Part shown: piece by piece, positions 62,836 through 64,000 of the stretch
Layout of the letters: each line of letters begins with the position of its first letter
Position numbering within the stretch: position 1 is the stretch's first letter
Source: Euborellia annulipes
Lineage: Eukaryota > Arthropoda > Insecta > Dermaptera > Anisolabididae
Assembly (NCBI GenBank): GCA_023213315.1
Contig: JAKCPI010002856.1
Coordinates: 1-64,000, forward strand
Direction: 5' to 3'
DNA: 64,000 bases
Made by a program: the position numbers and the translations under genes
Notes under the pieces: model-generated
The model's database searches: none
The model's input: the letters and a program-made list of their open reading frames with translations, nothing else
What the model was told of the DNA's origin: nothing

Positions 62836-63395
62836 TCTGGTGTGACTGGTAGCACAGCACACAACTTTCTCTTACCTTCGGTAATCGAAAGTTGTGTTCT
62901 GTACTTGAAACACCAGATTTTTTGTGTCGACATAAGAATAGTTTCTGCCGATATATTAGTATTCAAGATGTAAAATTTATAAACATGGGAAAATGTTTAT
63001 ATTTTGCTACCATGGTAACCATTTCTCCTATCTTTCCTATGAAGTACAAGAGTAAAGTGTACTTCAAACAATTTTGAGAGCAAAATGAGAATATTCATTT
63101 TAAAGAACATCTAAAAAATAATTGATTTTTGAATTTTAATCAAATCGTTAGAATTTGAAAAATCGCAACTGAAAAAGTACATCAGTAAAGTACTAGTACT
63201 TTTTGGCCGATTTTGTTTAAAAGCTTATTTTCACGCTCCAGGGGGTGTCCAACGTATATATAAAATTTTAGCCTCGTAGCTCAATTCCTTCATGCTTTAA
63301 ATTGAACACACAGACAGTCCATCTTGCCAAAACCACTTTTTAAATTCAGGGCACACCAAAACGTGTATATCCATTAAAATCTCGACAAAAATAGC
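62836..63395 (+). mobile_element. Helentron-like element, hairpin-first, 3'-truncated
   Basis: A perfect hairpin TCTGGTGTGACTGGTAGCAC ... TGTACTTGAAACACCAGA (62836-62919), TTTTTTGTGTCGACATAAGA, TGCTACCATGGTAACCATTT CTCC, ..., CACACAGACAGTCCATCTTG, AACGTGTATATCCATTAAAA TCTCGAC. The terminal GGTAAGAGAAAGT is missing. Confidence 0.82.
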
Positions 63396-64000
63396 AATAT
63401 CTATTCCCACTTGTTCGTTAATCGTTAGAAAATCGTTAGAACTGGGCTAGAGTCTTTAGTTCATGATCTAAGGATTAAATCCCCTCTCCTCCCTTACGAT
63501 AAAATTCATTTAAATTATAATTGTCACCAATTATAACTCGACTCACATGCAAAAAAATATTGTTCATTGATTTGAGTACATCCCATATTTACCTATGAAT
63601 TATTGATCCGGATTCTGTTGTTATTTAATTCCACTTAATAAATAAAATAACTAATTAAAACAACATTAAAAATTTTAATATGATCATAAATTTCAATGAA
63701 GTGTAAAATTTTCATTCTTAACACATTTAAACTGCTCACTTATCGTATTAATAATTCTTCTATATATCCGGCCAAAAAAAAAACCTTAATATTTGATGTG
63801 CAAGGATTTCCTGGAAATGTCATAAGATAATTAACTAATTAATATTAGGAATCAATTTCAACCATCTTTTTTTCTTGAATAAGAAAGATAATTAGGCAGG
63901 AGTTTAGAGATTTTTTAGAGGTGAAAAAATTATATTGAAATATTTTTAAGGCACAGTAAAAAAAATGCCAAAATTATTGTGCCGTTCCAGACTGGTGTTT
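63396..64000. other. AT-rich sequence, no gene recognised
   Basis: No ORF, repeat partner or transposon end was recognised up to the window edge. Confidence 0.35.

Noticed and set aside
1..64000. rRNA genes, intact tRNA genes, mitochondrial insertions, viral genes, bacterial operons or toxin genes
   Set aside because: I looked for conserved rRNA segments, full tRNA folds and long coding blocks on both strands and saw none.

Overview
This window is eukaryotic nuclear DNA. It is very AT-rich, full of A/T homopolymers and CT/CA microsatellites, and has no operons, Shine-Dalgarno spacing or long ORFs. The repeat types (jockey/CR1-like LINE tails, a mariner transposase tail, Penelope-like elements, Helitrons, a tRNA-derived SINE, piggyBac/hAT/mariner MITEs) and a GGTTAGGTT run point to a large arthropod genome, probably an insect. 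I cannot name the species. Almost every ORF over 60 codons is chance or a decayed transposon. It reads as gene-poor or intronic DNA.

Layout. 1-4 kb: LINE and mariner fragments. 4-13 kb: a 370-bp-arm foldback, four SINE copies, Helitron pieces, a TSD-flanked mini Penelope insertion and a degenerate tRNA-Glu-like sequence. 13.7-17.5 kb: a Penelope-type inverted repeat, a ~1.5 kb near-perfect palindrome and two Helitron ends. 19-24 kb: a frameshifted Penelope ORF, a PIF/Harbinger fragment and a three-level nest of elements. 24.6-26.4 kb: a long-TIR element packed with GTCTGGC motifs. 27-43 kb: more SINEs, LINE 3' ends, Penelope inverted repeats, two copies of a mariner MITE and a complete short Helitron. 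44-48 kb: a ~150 bp tandem array with duplicated exon-like blocks. 48.2-51.4 kb: a 3.2 kb palindrome split by a hAT MITE. 52.5-56.8 kb: a ~1.02 kb direct duplication whose second copy carries two insertions that are absent from the first. 56.7-57.1 kb: the only plausible host exon, with upstream ORFs, a start codon and a splice donor. 57-64 kb: MITEs, a piggyBac-like element, a SINE and more copies of the commonest family.

The commonest family has a hairpin end, about 680 bp and some 18 copies. It has the organisation of a non-autonomous Helentron (DINE-1-like): a short 5' motif repeated inverted inside a 3' hairpin, an internal CA/GA microsatellite and insertion into a T-tract. I call it 'Helentron-like element' (HLE). 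The best leads are the Penelope-type inverted repeats with hammerhead-ribozyme-like cores, the empty/filled site pairs, and pyrimidine-tract-AG|GTAAAT junctions next to the candidate exon.
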